52,745 bases of DNA from an uncultured Oscillospiraceae bacterium (GCA_902465155.1 CABQLY010000014.1:1-52745), one strand, 5' to 3'. Shown: positions 32,401 to 41,097, counted from the stretch's first letter. The notes: generated from the letters alone by a model not told the origin. Numbers and translations: made by a program.

Positions 32401-33002
32401 TAGCCTCCGGCAACAATGTAAACATTATGGTATTCGATACCGAGGTTTACTCCAACACCGGCGGTCAGGCCTCTAAGGCTTCGCAAATTGGCCAGGTAGC
32501 ACAGTTTGCCGCTGCCGGTAAAGCAATTGCCAAAAAGAGCTTGGCCGAAATTGCCATGTCCTACGGCTACATCTATGTTGCCCAAATTGCCATGGGGGCC
32601 GATATGAACCAAACCCTAAAGGCATTGAAGGAGGCCGAGGCTTACAACGGTCCTTCCTTAATTATTGGTTACGCCCCGTGCGAAATGCACAGCATTAAGG
32701 GCGGCATGGTAAACTGCCAGAAGGAAATGAAAAAAGCTGTTGATTGCGGCTACTGGAATATGTTCCGCTTTAACCCCGAGAATAAAGCGCAGGGCAAAAA
32801 CCCGCTAACGATTGACAGCAAGCCCGCCACCACCGATTATAAAGAATTTATTATGGGTGAGGCCCGCTACTCCTCTTTAACCCGTTCCTTCCCGGAGCGC
32901 GCCGAAAAGCTGTTTGACAAGGCTGTGGAAAATTCCAAGGCCCAACGCAAACATCTTGAAAAATTGGTTGACCTTTACGCCGCAGAGGAAAAGGACGATT
33001 AA
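29448..33002 (+). CDS. nifJ: Pyruvate:ferredoxin (flavodoxin) oxidoreductase
   Basis: Oxidises pyruvate to acetyl-CoA and CO2, reducing ferredoxin; central to anaerobic fermentation. A complete single-chain homodimeric enzyme of 1184 residues. The N-terminal pyruvate-binding domain starts at VSYAFTEVAGIYPITPSSPMA. It is followed by domain II, the gamma-type domain (GLGGDGTVGANKNSIKIIG), two [4Fe-4S] motifs (CAKCNKCAFVCP near 695, CMGCGVCIGVCP near 750), and the C-terminal TPP domain. The TPP domain carries SGSCAGCAETSYARL, TGCSSIWGG and GGDGWAYDIGFGGVDHVLASG with VFDTEVYSNTGGQAS. AAGGAGG lies 10 bases before the ATG. Codon choice (TTC, CGT, AAG) is more biased than in neighbours, indicating high expression. 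Confidence 0.97.
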   Translation: MARKMKTMDGNNAAAHVSYAFTEVAGIYPITPSSPMADYVDQWSAKGLKNIFGTKVKVVEMQSEAGASGTVHGSLAAGALTTTYTASQGLLLMIPNMYKIAGELLPCVFHVSARCVASHALNIFGDHSDVYACRQTGFAMLAETNPQEVMDLGAVAHLASIEGRVPFINFFDGFRTSHEIQKIAVWDYDDLKEMCNMDAVEAFRKRALNPERPVMRGSHENGDIFFQHREACNKYYDAIPEIVEKYMDKVNEKIGTDYKLFNYYGAPDAERVIVAMGSICDVAEEVIDYLTAKGEKVGLVKVRLYRPFSAEKFAAAIPATVKKIAVLDRTKEPGALGEPLYLDTVAALAATGRKIDTVIGGRYGLGSKDTPPASVFAVYKELAKDAPKHQFTIGITDDVTNLSLPEEAAPNTAAEGTIECKFWGLGGDGTVGANKNSIKIIGDHTDKYVQAYFQYDSKKTGGITVSHLRFGDQPIKSPYYINKADFVACHNPSYVIKGYKMVNDVKPGGTFLINCQWSADELNTHMPAEAKRYIAKNNIQLYTVNAIDLAVEIGMGKRTNTILQSAFFALAKVLPIDDAIKFMKEKAEISYMKKGKDIVEMNWKAIDLGATAFKKIEVPADWATAEDAPVAATENGPAKLIKMVDTIMKPVGKMDGDSLPVSAFVDHADGTFEQGASAYEKRGVAVTVPEWNPVTCAKCNKCAFVCPHATIRPFALTKAEAEAAPAATKLAPKPIVKTEYQYTLAVSPMDCMGCGVCIGVCPTNSLKMVARESQDAQQEVFDYCVEKVAEKPEVATDATVISSQYKKPLLEFSGSCAGCAETSYARLITQLFGDRMYVSNATGCSSIWGGPAATSPYTTDAAGHGPAWANSLFEDNAEHGLGMYLGQNAIRERLKAEVEQIAVSDKATAEVKTAAENYLATYEDGKTNGAAADVLVAAISANAEKCDLCKDICENKEYLSKKSVWIFGGDGWAYDIGFGGVDHVLASGNNVNIMVFDTEVYSNTGGQASKASQIGQVAQFAAAGKAIAKKSLAEIAMSYGYIYVAQIAMGADMNQTLKALKEAEAYNGPSLIIGYAPCEMHSIKGGMVNCQKEMKKAVDCGYWNMFRFNPENKAQGKNPLTIDSKPATTDYKEFIMGEARYSSLTRSFPERAEKLFDKAVENSKAQRKHLEKLVDLYAAEEKDD

Positions 33003-33018
33003 TTAAAACCCTTTAAAC

Positions 33019-33051
33019 CCTCGCCAATGCCGCACCCCGGCATTGGCGGGG
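33019..33051 (+). terminator. PFOR terminator
   Basis: A 14-base stem with one G-T pair (33019-33032 with 33038-33051) and a five-base loop, followed by ATTTTG, 17 bases after the stop codon. Confidence 0.8.
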
Positions 33052-33185
33052 ATTTTGTGCTGTTTGAAGCCCGGGAGATGCAAGGGCAAGTTGCACAAAA
33101 GAACAGCGTTTCAAAGTTATTCAAACATCAAACTGTATAAAAATGCTTTTTTTGTAAAAAATGCCTTTAAAACCCTTTCAAAAAA

Positions 33186-33194
33186 TGGTACAAT
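33186..33194 (+). promoter_or_regulatory. Probable extended -10 promoter of ppdK
   Basis: TGGTACAAT is an extended -10 element 66 bases before the ATG; the -35 region (TTTAAA) is poor. A TAACTA/TAGTTA dyad (33202-33218) follows and could be an operator. Confidence 0.4.
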
Positions 33195-33259
33195 AAATTG
33201 CTAACTATACTTTAGTTATAAAGGGCGTTTTCGCCAAAAATTTAGGAGGTTTATTAACC

Positions 33260-35890
33260 ATGAGTCACAAGTATGTTTATTTGTTCTCAGAGGGCAACGC
33301 TTCCATGCGTGAGCTGCTCGGCGGTAAAGGTGCCAACCTTGCCGAAATGACAGGCCTGGGCCTGCCGGTTCCGCAGGGCTTTACCATTTCTACCGAAGCC
33401 TGCACCCAGTATTACGAGGACGGCCAAAAGATCAACGATGATATTCAGGCCCAGATTATGGAATACATTGAGAAGATGGAAAACATCACCGGCAAAAAGT
33501 TCGGCGATTTAGAAAATCCGCTTCTTGTTTCCGTTCGTTCCGGTGCCCGCGCTTCCATGCCCGGCATGATGGACACCATCTTAAACCTTGGCCTGAACGA
33601 AGAAGTTGTAGATGTTATTGCCAAAAAATCTAACAACCCCCGTTGGGCTTGGGACTGCTACAGAAGATTTATCCAAATGTACTCCGATGTTGTTATGGAG
33701 GTTGGTAAAAAATACTTTGAGCAGTTAATTGACGAAATGAAAGCCAAAAAAGGCGTTACGCAGGATGTTGAGCTGGACGCTGACGACCTAAAAGAGCTGG
33801 CCCGCCAGTTTAAAGAGGAATACAAGAGCAAGATCGGCTCCGACTTCCCGACCGACCCGAAAGAGCAGCTAATGGGCGCTATTAAAGCCGTTTTCCGTTC
33901 TTGGGACAACCCCCGCGCCAATGTTTACCGCCGCGACAACGATATTCCCTACTCTTGGGGTACTGCCGTTAATGTACAGTCCATGGCCTTTGGTAACATG
34001 GGTGACGATTGCGGTACCGGCGTTGCCTTCACGCGTGACCCGGCCACCGGCGCTAAGGGCCTGTTCGGTGAGTTCTTAACCAACGCCCAGGGCGAAGACG
34101 TTGTAGCCGGCGTTCGTACTCCTATGAAGATTGCCGAAATGGAGCAAAAGTTCCCCGAGGCCTTTAAGCAGTTTACCGAGGTTTGCCAAACCTTAGAGAA
34201 CCATTACAGAGATATGCAGGACATGGAGTTTACCGTTGAGCACGGCAAGCTGTTTATGCTGCAGACCCGTAACGGTAAAAGAACTGCCCAGGCTGCTTTA
34301 AAAATTGCCTGTGACTTAGTAGATGAAGGCATGATCTCTGAAAAAGAGGCCGTTGCCATGATTGACCCCCGCAACTTAGACACCTTACTGCACCCGCAGT
34401 TTGATGCCAAAGCCTTAAAAACTGCCGTTCCGGCCGGTAAGGGCTTAGGCGCTTCCCCCGGTGCTGCCTGCGGTAAAATTGTATTTACCGCCGATGACGC
34501 CGAGGCTTGGAACGCCAAGGGCGAAAAGGTTGTTTTAGTTCGGTTAGAAACCTCTCCGGAGGACATTACCGGCATGAAAGCCTCGCAGGGTATTTTAACC
34601 GTTCGCGGCGGTATGACCTCTCACGCGGCCGTTGTTGCCCGCGGTATGGGTACCTGCTGTGTTTCCGGCTGCGGCGACATTAAAATGGACGAGGAAAACA
34701 AGCAATTTGAGTTGGCCGGCAAAACCTACCATGAGGGCGACTTTATTTCGATCGACGGTTCTACCGGTAACATTTACGACGGCATTATTCCTACCGTAGA
34801 CGCTGAAATTGCCGGCGAGTTTGGCCGCATTATGGCCTGGGCCGACAAATACCGCACCTTAAAGGTTCGCACCAACGCCGATACCCCGGCCGATGCGAAA
34901 AAAGCCCGCGAGCTGGGCGCCGAGGGCATTGGCCTTTGCCGTACCGAGCATATGTTCTTTGAGGCCAACAGAATTGCCGCATTCCGCGAGATGATTTGTG
35001 CCGACACCGTTGAAGAGCGTGAGGCCGCGTTAGATAAGATCATGCCGTATCAGCAGGGCGACTTTGAAAAGCTTTACGAGGCCTTAGAGGGCTGCCCGGT
35101 AACCATCCGGTTCTTAGATCCTCCGCTGCACGAGTTTGTTCCCACCGAGGAGGCCGACATTGAAGCTTTGGCCAAGGCTCAGGGCAAAACCGTTCAGCAA
35201 ATTAAAAACATTATTGCCTCTTTACACGAGTTCAACCCCATGATGGGTCACCGTGGCTGCCGCTTAACCGTAACCTACCCCGAAATTGCAAAAATGCAAA
35301 CCAAGGCTGTTATTCGCGCTGCCATTAATGTTAAAAAAGCCCATCCGGATTGGAACCTTGTTCCCGAAATTATGATTCCGTTGGTTGGCGAAGTTAAAGA
35401 GCTAAAATTTGTTAAAAACACTGTTGTAGCAACCGCTAACGCCGAAATTGAGGCCGCCGGTATTGACCTGAAATATGAGGTTGGCACCATGATCGAAATT
35501 CCGCGCGCTGCTTTAACCGCCGATGAAATTGCCAAAGAGGCTGAGTTCTTCTGCTTCGGCACCAACGACTTAACCCAAATGACCTTTGGCTTTAGCCGTG
35601 ACGATGCTGGTAAGTTCTTAAATTCTTATTACGATAATAAGATCTACGAGAACGATCCGTTTGCAAAGTTAGACCAGGTTGGCGTTGGCAAGCTGATGAA
35701 AATGGCCGTTGAACTGGGCAAAGGCGTTCGTCCCACCATGCACTGCGGTATCTGCGGTGAGCACGGCGGCGACCCGTCCTCTGTTGAGTTCTGCCACAAG
35801 ATTGGTTTAGACTATGTATCCTGCTCGCCGTTCCGCGTGCCGATTGCCCGCTTGGCAGCAGCACAGGCAGCTATTAAGGAGCAGCACTAA
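33260..35890 (+). CDS. ppdK: Pyruvate, phosphate dikinase
   Basis: Interconverts pyruvate, ATP and phosphate with PEP, AMP and pyrophosphate, allowing pyrophosphate-linked glycolysis or gluconeogenesis in anaerobes. 876 residues, full length. The N-terminal ATP-grasp domain has LLGGKGANLAEMTGLGLPVP and SVRSGARASMPGMMDT. The central phosphohistidine domain holds the catalytic His in GGMTSHAAVVARGMG (near residue 455). The C-terminal PEP/pyruvate barrel contains GLCRTEHMF, MMGHRGCRL, CFGTNDLTQMTFG and HCGICGEHGGD. AGGAGGT lies 10 bases upstream of the ATG. Codons are strongly biased, as in PFOR. It follows PFOR but has its own promoter region and terminator. Confidence 0.97.
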   Translation: MSHKYVYLFSEGNASMRELLGGKGANLAEMTGLGLPVPQGFTISTEACTQYYEDGQKINDDIQAQIMEYIEKMENITGKKFGDLENPLLVSVRSGARASMPGMMDTILNLGLNEEVVDVIAKKSNNPRWAWDCYRRFIQMYSDVVMEVGKKYFEQLIDEMKAKKGVTQDVELDADDLKELARQFKEEYKSKIGSDFPTDPKEQLMGAIKAVFRSWDNPRANVYRRDNDIPYSWGTAVNVQSMAFGNMGDDCGTGVAFTRDPATGAKGLFGEFLTNAQGEDVVAGVRTPMKIAEMEQKFPEAFKQFTEVCQTLENHYRDMQDMEFTVEHGKLFMLQTRNGKRTAQAALKIACDLVDEGMISEKEAVAMIDPRNLDTLLHPQFDAKALKTAVPAGKGLGASPGAACGKIVFTADDAEAWNAKGEKVVLVRLETSPEDITGMKASQGILTVRGGMTSHAAVVARGMGTCCVSGCGDIKMDEENKQFELAGKTYHEGDFISIDGSTGNIYDGIIPTVDAEIAGEFGRIMAWADKYRTLKVRTNADTPADAKKARELGAEGIGLCRTEHMFFEANRIAAFREMICADTVEEREAALDKIMPYQQGDFEKLYEALEGCPVTIRFLDPPLHEFVPTEEADIEALAKAQGKTVQQIKNIIASLHEFNPMMGHRGCRLTVTYPEIAKMQTKAVIRAAINVKKAHPDWNLVPEIMIPLVGEVKELKFVKNTVVATANAEIEAAGIDLKYEVGTMIEIPRAALTADEIAKEAEFFCFGTNDLTQMTFGFSRDDAGKFLNSYYDNKIYENDPFAKLDQVGVGKLMKMAVELGKGVRPTMHCGICGEHGGDPSSVEFCHKIGLDYVSCSPFRVPIARLAAAQAAIKEQH

Positions 35891-35936
35891 TTACAGTTTG
35901 TGTTTGCAGCAATAGCTTAGCCGCATAAAACCTACT

Positions 35937-35978
35937 ACGGTCACACCGTCCGTTTGGACTGTGTGACCGTTATTTTTT
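35937..35978 (+). terminator. ppdK terminator
   Basis: Arms ACGGTCACAC (35937-35946) and GTGTGACCGT (35961-35970), then TATTTTTT. Confidence 0.88.
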
Positions 35979-36001
35979 GCCGTTTTTAGCCAAAAAAAAC
36001 T

Positions 36002-36040
36002 GAAAACAGCCGTTGATTTTAAAAATCAACGGCTGTTTTC
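36002..36040 (-). terminator. Terminator of the minus-strand transcript ending at 36096
   Basis: A long perfect palindrome (GAAAACAGCCGTTGATTT and complement, 36002-36019 with 36023-36040). On the minus strand AG and eight T follow. It serves the decayed gene cluster and acetyltransferase upstream. Confidence 0.85.
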
Positions 36041-36095
36041 GCTTTCAAAATTATTTTAATGAGCGAGCCTAACCATAGGCCTTCTCGCCGGCTGC

Positions 36096-36790
36096 CTATT
36101 GTCGGTTCAGTGTATATTCCCTACCGGGCGTAATTGTACCGTCTACGGCGGTAAGCACAAGTCCTCTTTTGCTAAAGGCAACGGTATAGGTGCTGTTCGA
36201 AACAGCAGTGTTTTCAAAATCTATTTTTAATGTTGTATTTTTCAGCGAAAAAGTAAAGTTATATTGGTTGCCGCCTGCCAGCTGCAGGTATCCGCTGCCG
36301 TCCTCCTTAAAGGTGTAGGTGCAGGCATTATTCAAAAGCGTGTAGCTGCCAACAATTTGGCTATTGGTTATACTGCCGGGTGCTAAAACCGCCTTGTTTA
36401 CTATTTACTAAGCAGCTTTTGCATAGCAGTACCATGCCAATAATCAGCACCAAAACCACGGCGGCGCAGCCGGCAAAAAACAAATTTCTGCTTTGCTTTC
36501 TTTTTTTTTTGCTGTTTCTTTGCGGCGCCGAAACTGCCGCCTGACGGTATTCCTTGGTGAGCGCTGCAATGCGGTCAATCTGCGTTTGTGTTGCCGATTG
36601 CAGCAGGTCATACAGGCGGTTTTGCTCCTCCACTTTACGGTGCTTTGATTCCCGCTTGTATTCGTAGCGCAAATCTCGTTTCGGTCGGCAAGCTCCTCCG
36701 CAAGGCTTTCAGATTTTTCCTTAACAGCCAGCAGCGCCGACACATCCTCTGTCCATACAGCGTAGCCGCCGGCTTTTTTGGCAAGCGGTT
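36096..36790 (-). pseudogene. Chimeric, frameshifted remnant: histidine-kinase fragment joined to a membrane/beta-domain protein
   Basis: Three overlapping pieces in different frames. The 5' part (about 36790-36660, KKAGGYAVWTEDVSALLAV to ELADRNE) runs, after a one-base deletion near 36675, into RYEYKRESKHRKVEEQNRLY and a Gln/Thr helix (36672-36545). These pieces resemble the linker before the kinase core of Clostridial sensor kinases. The frame then passes without a kinase core into KKKRKQSRNLFF, a membrane helix (VVLVLIIGMVLL) and a Cys pair. A second frameshift near 36400 separates the C-terminal beta domain (36096-36335 plus a short upstream extension, e.g. TFKEDGSGYLQLAGG). It looks like a deletion fusing two genes. 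No functional product is expected. Confidence 0.7.
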
Positions 36791-37402
36791 TTATAAATTT
36801 TGCGGTATTTTTTTGTTTTTAAAATAATACTCCCTGTCCCGCTCGTTAATCGGCCGCAGTATTTTGCACGGATTACCAACCGCCACCACATTAGACGGCA
36901 GATCCTTTGTTACCACGCTTCCTGCCCCAATTACAACATTGCTGCCAATGGTAATTCCCGGCAGAATAATTGCCCCGGCGCCGATCCAGCAGTTTTGGCC
37001 AATGTGAACGGGCGCGTTATACTGGTACCCCTTTTCCCGCAGTGCCGGCAAAATGGGGTGCCCTGCGGTTGCAACGGTAACATTCGGGCCAAACATGGTG
37101 TAATCGCCCACATAAATGTGGGTGTCGTCTACGCAGGTTAGGTTAAAGTTTGCATAAACATTTTTGCCAAAATGGCAGTGCTTACCGCCCCAATTGCAGT
37201 GAAAAGGCGGCTCAATGTAACAGCCCTCCCCAATTTCCGCAAACATCTCCTGCAGCAGCGCCTGCCTTTTAGTAAATTCTGTGGGGCGGGTCCAATTAAA
37301 TTCGTAAAGGCGGTCTAGGCACCGGGTCTGCTCTTTCATAATTTCATCGTCGCCGGGAAGGTATAATTCCCCCGTATGCATTTTGGCTTTCATGGTGCTC
37401 AT
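36791..37402 (-). CDS. Sugar O-acetyltransferase (LacA/Maa/NodL family)
   Basis: A 203-residue acetyl-CoA-dependent acetyltransferase of the left-handed beta-helix (hexapeptide) family. The N-terminal helical cap (MKAKMHTGELYLPGDDEI) is followed by hexapeptide repeats including CNWGGKHCHFGKNVYANFN, the catalytic His in VTVATAGHP, and GQNCWIGAGAIILPGITIG. Family members acetylate maltose, galactosides or related sugars; the substrate here is unknown. AAAGGGGAA lies 8 bases before the ATG. Its stop abuts the decayed gene region. Confidence 0.93.
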   Translation of the reverse strand: MSTMKAKMHTGELYLPGDDEIMKEQTRCLDRLYEFNWTRPTEFTKRQALLQEMFAEIGEGCYIEPPFHCNWGGKHCHFGKNVYANFNLTCVDDTHIYVGDYTMFGPNVTVATAGHPILPALREKGYQYNAPVHIGQNCWIGAGAIILPGITIGSNVVIGAGSVVTKDLPSNVVAVGNPCKILRPINERDREYYFKNKKIPQNL

Positions 37403-37534
37403 TTTACATTCCCCTTTGGTAACATTTTAATTTGTTGCTGCTTTTACGCTGCTGCCGCCGGCGGCTTTTGTTCGGGCCCGTTTTTGCGTTTGCGGCGGCA
37501 AAATAACGCTTAAAAAATAGCCCTTTGTAATACA

Positions 37535-37563
37535 ACTATACCATAAACTGCCCGGTATGTCTA
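37535..37563 (-). promoter_or_regulatory. Promoter of the sugar O-acetyltransferase gene
   Basis: On the minus strand TAGACA (37563-37558), 17 bases, TATAGT (37540-37535). The gap 37403-37768 otherwise holds an AACGGTT/AACCGTT hairpin near 37597 and the next gene's promoter. Confidence 0.6.
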
Positions 37564-37708
37564 TTAAAATTGCGTTTGGTTTAAAAATAATTCTAACGGT
37601 TTTTTAACCGTTGTTTTATAAAAAAGCAGCCCAAAGCGCTAAAACAAAAAACTATTTTGTGTAAAAAAACTTTTTTCCCTTTCCCCGCCGCGGCGGTAAT
37701 TTTTTGCA

Positions 37709-37737
37709 TTGCACAAAGCGTTAAAATGCGGTATAAT
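37709..37737 (+). promoter_or_regulatory. Promoter of the Tam-like methyltransferase gene
   Basis: TTGCAC (37709-37714), 17 bases, TATAAT (37732-37737), about 30 bases before the start codon. Confidence 0.7.
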
Positions 37738-37768
37738 CAGTTTAGCAATATTTTAAGGAGTGAACAAC

Positions 37769-38524
37769 ATGGCTTGGAGCCCGGAACAATATCTTAAATT
37801 TTCTGCCGAACGCAAGCAACCCTGTTTAGACCTTTTAACCCGCCTAAACGGCAATTTTAAAGCTATTTTAGATTTGGGCTGCGGCCCGGGCAACAGCACC
37901 CAAAGTCTGGCCCAAAAATTTAAAAACGCCGCCATTACCGGGTTTGACGCCGACGACGCCATGCTCCAACGGGCGCAAGCCGAGCACCCCAGCTTTCATT
38001 TTGTAAAGGGCTATGCGCCGGCAGACCTTTGCCGCCTGCCCGGCAAGTTTGACCTGATTTTTTCAAACGCCTGTATTCACTGGGTAAAAGAGCAGGAGCT
38101 GTTACTGCATACCGTGCAGGGGCTTTTAAACCCCAACGGTGTGTTTGCCGTGCAAATTCCGCTTGCCAACGAATCGCATTTTTACAAAATTTTGTTTCGG
38201 CTTATACACCAAAAATGGCCGCAGCTTAAAACAGCCCGCATTTTTTACCATTTAAGCCCCACCGAATACTACAACCTGCTAACCCAAAAATTTGCCCGCG
38301 TAACTATGTGGAAAAGCGACTATTACCATGTTGTAGGCAAAGAACAGGTTTTAGATTGGTACAAAGGCAGCGGGCTTCGACCGTACCTTGCCCTGCTGAA
38401 CCCAAGCGAGCAGGAGGCGTTTTTGCTTGATTTGCAAAGCGAAATTAACAAGGAATACCCGCTGCTGCAAAACGGCAAGGTTTTTCTCATTATGCCGCGG
38501 TTGTTTTTTATTGCCGAAAAATAA
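37769..38524 (+). CDS. SAM-dependent methyltransferase (trans-aconitate 2-methyltransferase-like)
   Basis: A 251-residue class I methyltransferase. The SAM-binding motif I is DLGCGPGNSTQSL (near residue 37), with the acidic motif II in GFDADDAMLQRA and motif IV in FDLIFSNACIHWV. The N-terminal MAWSPEQYLKF, the NSTQ after GCGPG and the overall spacing resemble Tam, which methylates trans-aconitate. The actual substrate is unproven. The ATG at 37769 with AAGGAG 8 bases upstream is used, not the GTG nine bases earlier. It is followed by a hairpin terminator at 38524-38551. Confidence 0.88.
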   Translation: MAWSPEQYLKFSAERKQPCLDLLTRLNGNFKAILDLGCGPGNSTQSLAQKFKNAAITGFDADDAMLQRAQAEHPSFHFVKGYAPADLCRLPGKFDLIFSNACIHWVKEQELLLHTVQGLLNPNGVFAVQIPLANESHFYKILFRLIHQKWPQLKTARIFYHLSPTEYYNLLTQKFARVTMWKSDYYHVVGKEQVLDWYKGSGLRPYLALLNPSEQEAFLLDLQSEINKEYPLLQNGKVFLIMPRLFFIAEK

Positions 38525-38551
38525 ACCGCTGTTTTAAGCGGGCGGTTTTTT
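38524..38551 (+). terminator. Terminator after the Tam-like gene
   Basis: Arms AACCGC (38524-38529) and GCGGTT (38542-38547), followed by TTTT, starting at the stop codon. Confidence 0.65.
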
Positions 38552-38642
38552 ACAACCGTTTTAAGCCGCATTTTTTGCCGGCCGCCAAAGCCAACCGTTT
38601 TGGCCGTAAAGCGCCGGCTTACCAAAGCAAAGGGGAATTTTA

Positions 38643-39794
38643 ATGTACTCGCTTTTACTGGCACTTATTTACCTTGCGTTTATTAGCCTTGGCCTGCCCG
38701 ATTCGCTTTTAGGCGCCGGGTGGCCCGTAATGCACGCAGAGCTTGGCGTACCTGTTTCTTATATGGGCATTGTTTCTATGGTCATCTCCGGCGGAACCAT
38801 TGTTTCCAGCCTTTTTTCAGACGCCCTTACCCGAAAGCTCAGCACCAAAATTGTAACGGTTGTTAGCGTGTTTTTAACCGTAATTGCGTTGTTTGGATTT
38901 TCGGTTTCAACAAAGTTTTGGATGTTGGTGGCCTTTGCCGTTCCCTACGGGTTAGGCGCCGGCGCTATTGACGCCGCACTGAACAATTACATTGCCCTGC
39001 ACTACAAAGCAAAGCACATGAGCTGGCTGCACTGCTTTTGGGGCGTTGGAACTATTATAAGCCCGTTTGTTATGCGCTACGCGCTGGAGAACAAAACCTG
39101 GAACAGCGGCTACCGCATTGTAGGCCTGCTGCAGCTGGCCATTGCTTTGTTGCTGCTGGTTACCCTGCCGGTTTGGCGGGTAAACCAAAAATTTACCCCA
39201 AAGGCCAAAAAAAGCATTGGCCTTGCCGGCGCGCTTAAAATAAAAGGTGTACCCTTTTTGCTGCTGGGCTTTTTTGCTTACTGCGCTGCCGAGGCCACGG
39301 CCATGCAGTGGGCCAGCACCTATTTTGTTACGGTAAAAGGCATTGCGCCCAACCGTGCCGCCGGGTTTGCCGCCCTGTTTTACATTGGCATTACCGCCGG
39401 CCGGTTTGTAAGCGGCTTTATTACCGAAAAGCTTGGCGACCGCAAAATGATTTTGCTGGGCACGGGAATTTTAACCTGCGGAATTGCCGCACTGCTGCTG
39501 CCAATTAAAGTGTACACGGTGGCCTTTGCCGCTTTTGTTGTAATTGGCTTTGGCTGCGCCCCCATTTACCCCTGCATTATTCACGCCACCCCCTACAATT
39601 TTGGGGCGCAAAATTCCGGCGCCATTATTGGCATACAAATGGCCAGCGCCTACATTGGCTCAACCTTTATTCCGCCGCTTTTTGGCCTGCTGGGCAACGC
39701 CGTTTCGTTTTCTATTTTGCCAATTTACCTACTGGCGTTTTTTGCTTTCATGATTATTATGGTAGAAGCAACCTTTCGCATTACCCAAAAATAA
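38643..39794 (+). CDS. Major facilitator superfamily transporter
   Basis: A 383-residue transporter with about 12 membrane helices. The N-terminal LGLPDSLLGAGWP block, the loop after helix 2 and the second-half repeat (KGIAPNRAAGFAALFYIGITAGRF followed by GDRKMIL) are typical of the MFS subgroup that includes FucP-like sugar carriers. Substrate is unknown. AAAGGGGAA lies 6 bases before the ATG. It stands between the Tam-like methyltransferase, which has a terminator, and the deaminase operon, so it may be transcribed alone. Confidence 0.9.
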   Translation: MYSLLLALIYLAFISLGLPDSLLGAGWPVMHAELGVPVSYMGIVSMVISGGTIVSSLFSDALTRKLSTKIVTVVSVFLTVIALFGFSVSTKFWMLVAFAVPYGLGAGAIDAALNNYIALHYKAKHMSWLHCFWGVGTIISPFVMRYALENKTWNSGYRIVGLLQLAIALLLLVTLPVWRVNQKFTPKAKKSIGLAGALKIKGVPFLLLGFFAYCAAEATAMQWASTYFVTVKGIAPNRAAGFAALFYIGITAGRFVSGFITEKLGDRKMILLGTGILTCGIAALLLPIKVYTVAFAAFVVIGFGCAPIYPCIIHATPYNFGAQNSGAIIGIQMASAYIGSTFIPPLFGLLGNAVSFSILPIYLLAFFAFMIIMVEATFRITQK

Positions 39795-39895
39795 AGTGCC
39801 GCGGCCTTTGGGCCAAACGGGCCAAAGCAAGCCCCAAGCCCCGCAAAAGCGCCCCTTTATTGCCGGCCGCACCAATTTTTAAGGAGGAGAATTAA

Positions 39896-40288
39896 TTGAA
39901 CGAAATTTGGAACACCCTGTACCGCGCGGCCAAAAGGGTTTTAAAGCCGCGAAAGGTTTCAGAAATGCTTGAGGCGGGTGGCGTTGCCGCCGCGGTAGAA
40001 TCGGAAACCGGAAAAATTTATGTAGGCGTTTGCGTAGACAGCGCCTGCACGCTGGGCATTTGCGCCGAACGAAACGCTATTTTTAACCTGCTAACCAACG
40101 GCGAAAACGGCATTAAAAGGGTGGTTGCGGTAAACCGGAAGGGCAAGGTGCTGCCCCCCTGCGGCGCTTGCCGAGAGCTTATTGCCCAGCTTATGCCCAA
40201 CCGTTACAAAACCGTTGAGGTACTGCTGAATTACGAAAAAGACGAGGTGGTAACGCTGGGCGAGCTAACCCCTAAATGGTGGATTTAA
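39896..40288 (+). CDS. Cytidine deaminase family protein
   Basis: A 130-residue zinc hydrolase deaminating cytidine-type nucleosides (or blasticidin-S-like compounds). The zinc site is complete: CAERNA (near residue 58, with Cys and catalytic Glu) and PPCGACRE (near 88). The N-terminus has the helix of tetrameric CDAs. The TTG start has AAGGAGGAG 6 bases upstream, one of the best ribosome sites in the window. The next gene starts 27 bases after its stop, so they probably form an operon. Confidence 0.9.
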   Translation: MNEIWNTLYRAAKRVLKPRKVSEMLEAGGVAAAVESETGKIYVGVCVDSACTLGICAERNAIFNLLTNGENGIKRVVAVNRKGKVLPPCGACRELIAQLMPNRYKTVEVLLNYEKDEVVTLGELTPKWWI

Positions 40289-40314
40289 CAAAAACCAAAG
40301 GCGGCAAGCAAATA

Positions 40315-41061
40315 ATGAATTACCTTAAAATAACCAATAATAATATTGAAACCGAGCGCATTTGCTGCGCCCTTTCGGGCAAGCAGGGCGCCCTAAAAAA
40401 GGCTTGGCTAAAGCAGCAGTTTGGCGCAGGGCTGGTGTATTACCGCAGCGCCGAGCCGGGCAACTGTTTTGTGGAATATCTTCCGGCCGAAAACGCCTGG
40501 GTCCCCATTCTGGCACCCGGCTACCTTTACCTAAACTGCCTGTGGGTTACCGGGCTCTTAAAGGGGCACGGCTGCTCTAACAGCCTGCTTGGCGAATGTA
40601 TTCGCGACGCGAAAGAGCAAGGCAAAAACGGGCTTTGTATTCTTTCGGCCGTTGGCCGAAAAAGGGAATTTTTAGCCGACCCTAAATATTTGGCTTATAA
40701 GGGCTTTTTGGCAGCCGATACCTCAAGCTGCGGCATTACCCTTTACTACCTGCCGCTAAAGCCCGAAGCCGAGCCGCCGCTGTTTAAAAGCTGCGCCAAG
40801 CACCCAAAAACCGAAAAAAACGGCTTTGTAATTTACTACACCAACCAGTGCCCCATTGCCTACTATTGGGTGCCAAGGGTGCAGCAGGCCGCGGCCGAGC
40901 ACAATATTCCGCTTAAAATTATTCACCTAACCAGTAAAACGGCCGCGCAAAACGCCCCCACCCCCGTTACCACCTACGCCCTGTTTCAAAACGGCGAATT
41001 TGTTACGCAAACCGTGCAATCGCCAAAAACCTTTTTAGCCCGCGCGGGCGTTAAATTTTAA
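40315..41061 (+). CDS. GNAT N-acetyltransferase with YoaP-like C-terminal domain
   Basis: 248 residues. The N-terminal 155 residues form a GNAT-type acetyltransferase (MNYLKITNNNIETERICCAL, then the acetyl-CoA loop region LKGHGCSNSLLGECIRDAKE). The C-terminal 90 residues (FVIYYTNQCPIAYYWVP) resemble the YoaP domain, a thioredoxin-like fold with one conserved Cys. This fused architecture is known, but its substrate is not. The ATG at 40315 is preceded by AAAGGCGG; the open frame upstream overlaps the deaminase. Likely co-transcribed with the deaminase. Confidence 0.82.
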   Translation: MNYLKITNNNIETERICCALSGKQGALKKAWLKQQFGAGLVYYRSAEPGNCFVEYLPAENAWVPILAPGYLYLNCLWVTGLLKGHGCSNSLLGECIRDAKEQGKNGLCILSAVGRKREFLADPKYLAYKGFLAADTSSCGITLYYLPLKPEAEPPLFKSCAKHPKTEKNGFVIYYTNQCPIAYYWVPRVQQAAAEHNIPLKIIHLTSKTAAQNAPTPVTTYALFQNGEFVTQTVQSPKTFLARAGVKF

Positions 41062-41097
41062 CCCGGCAATAACGCTGCCGTGCCCCCGGCGGGCGGC

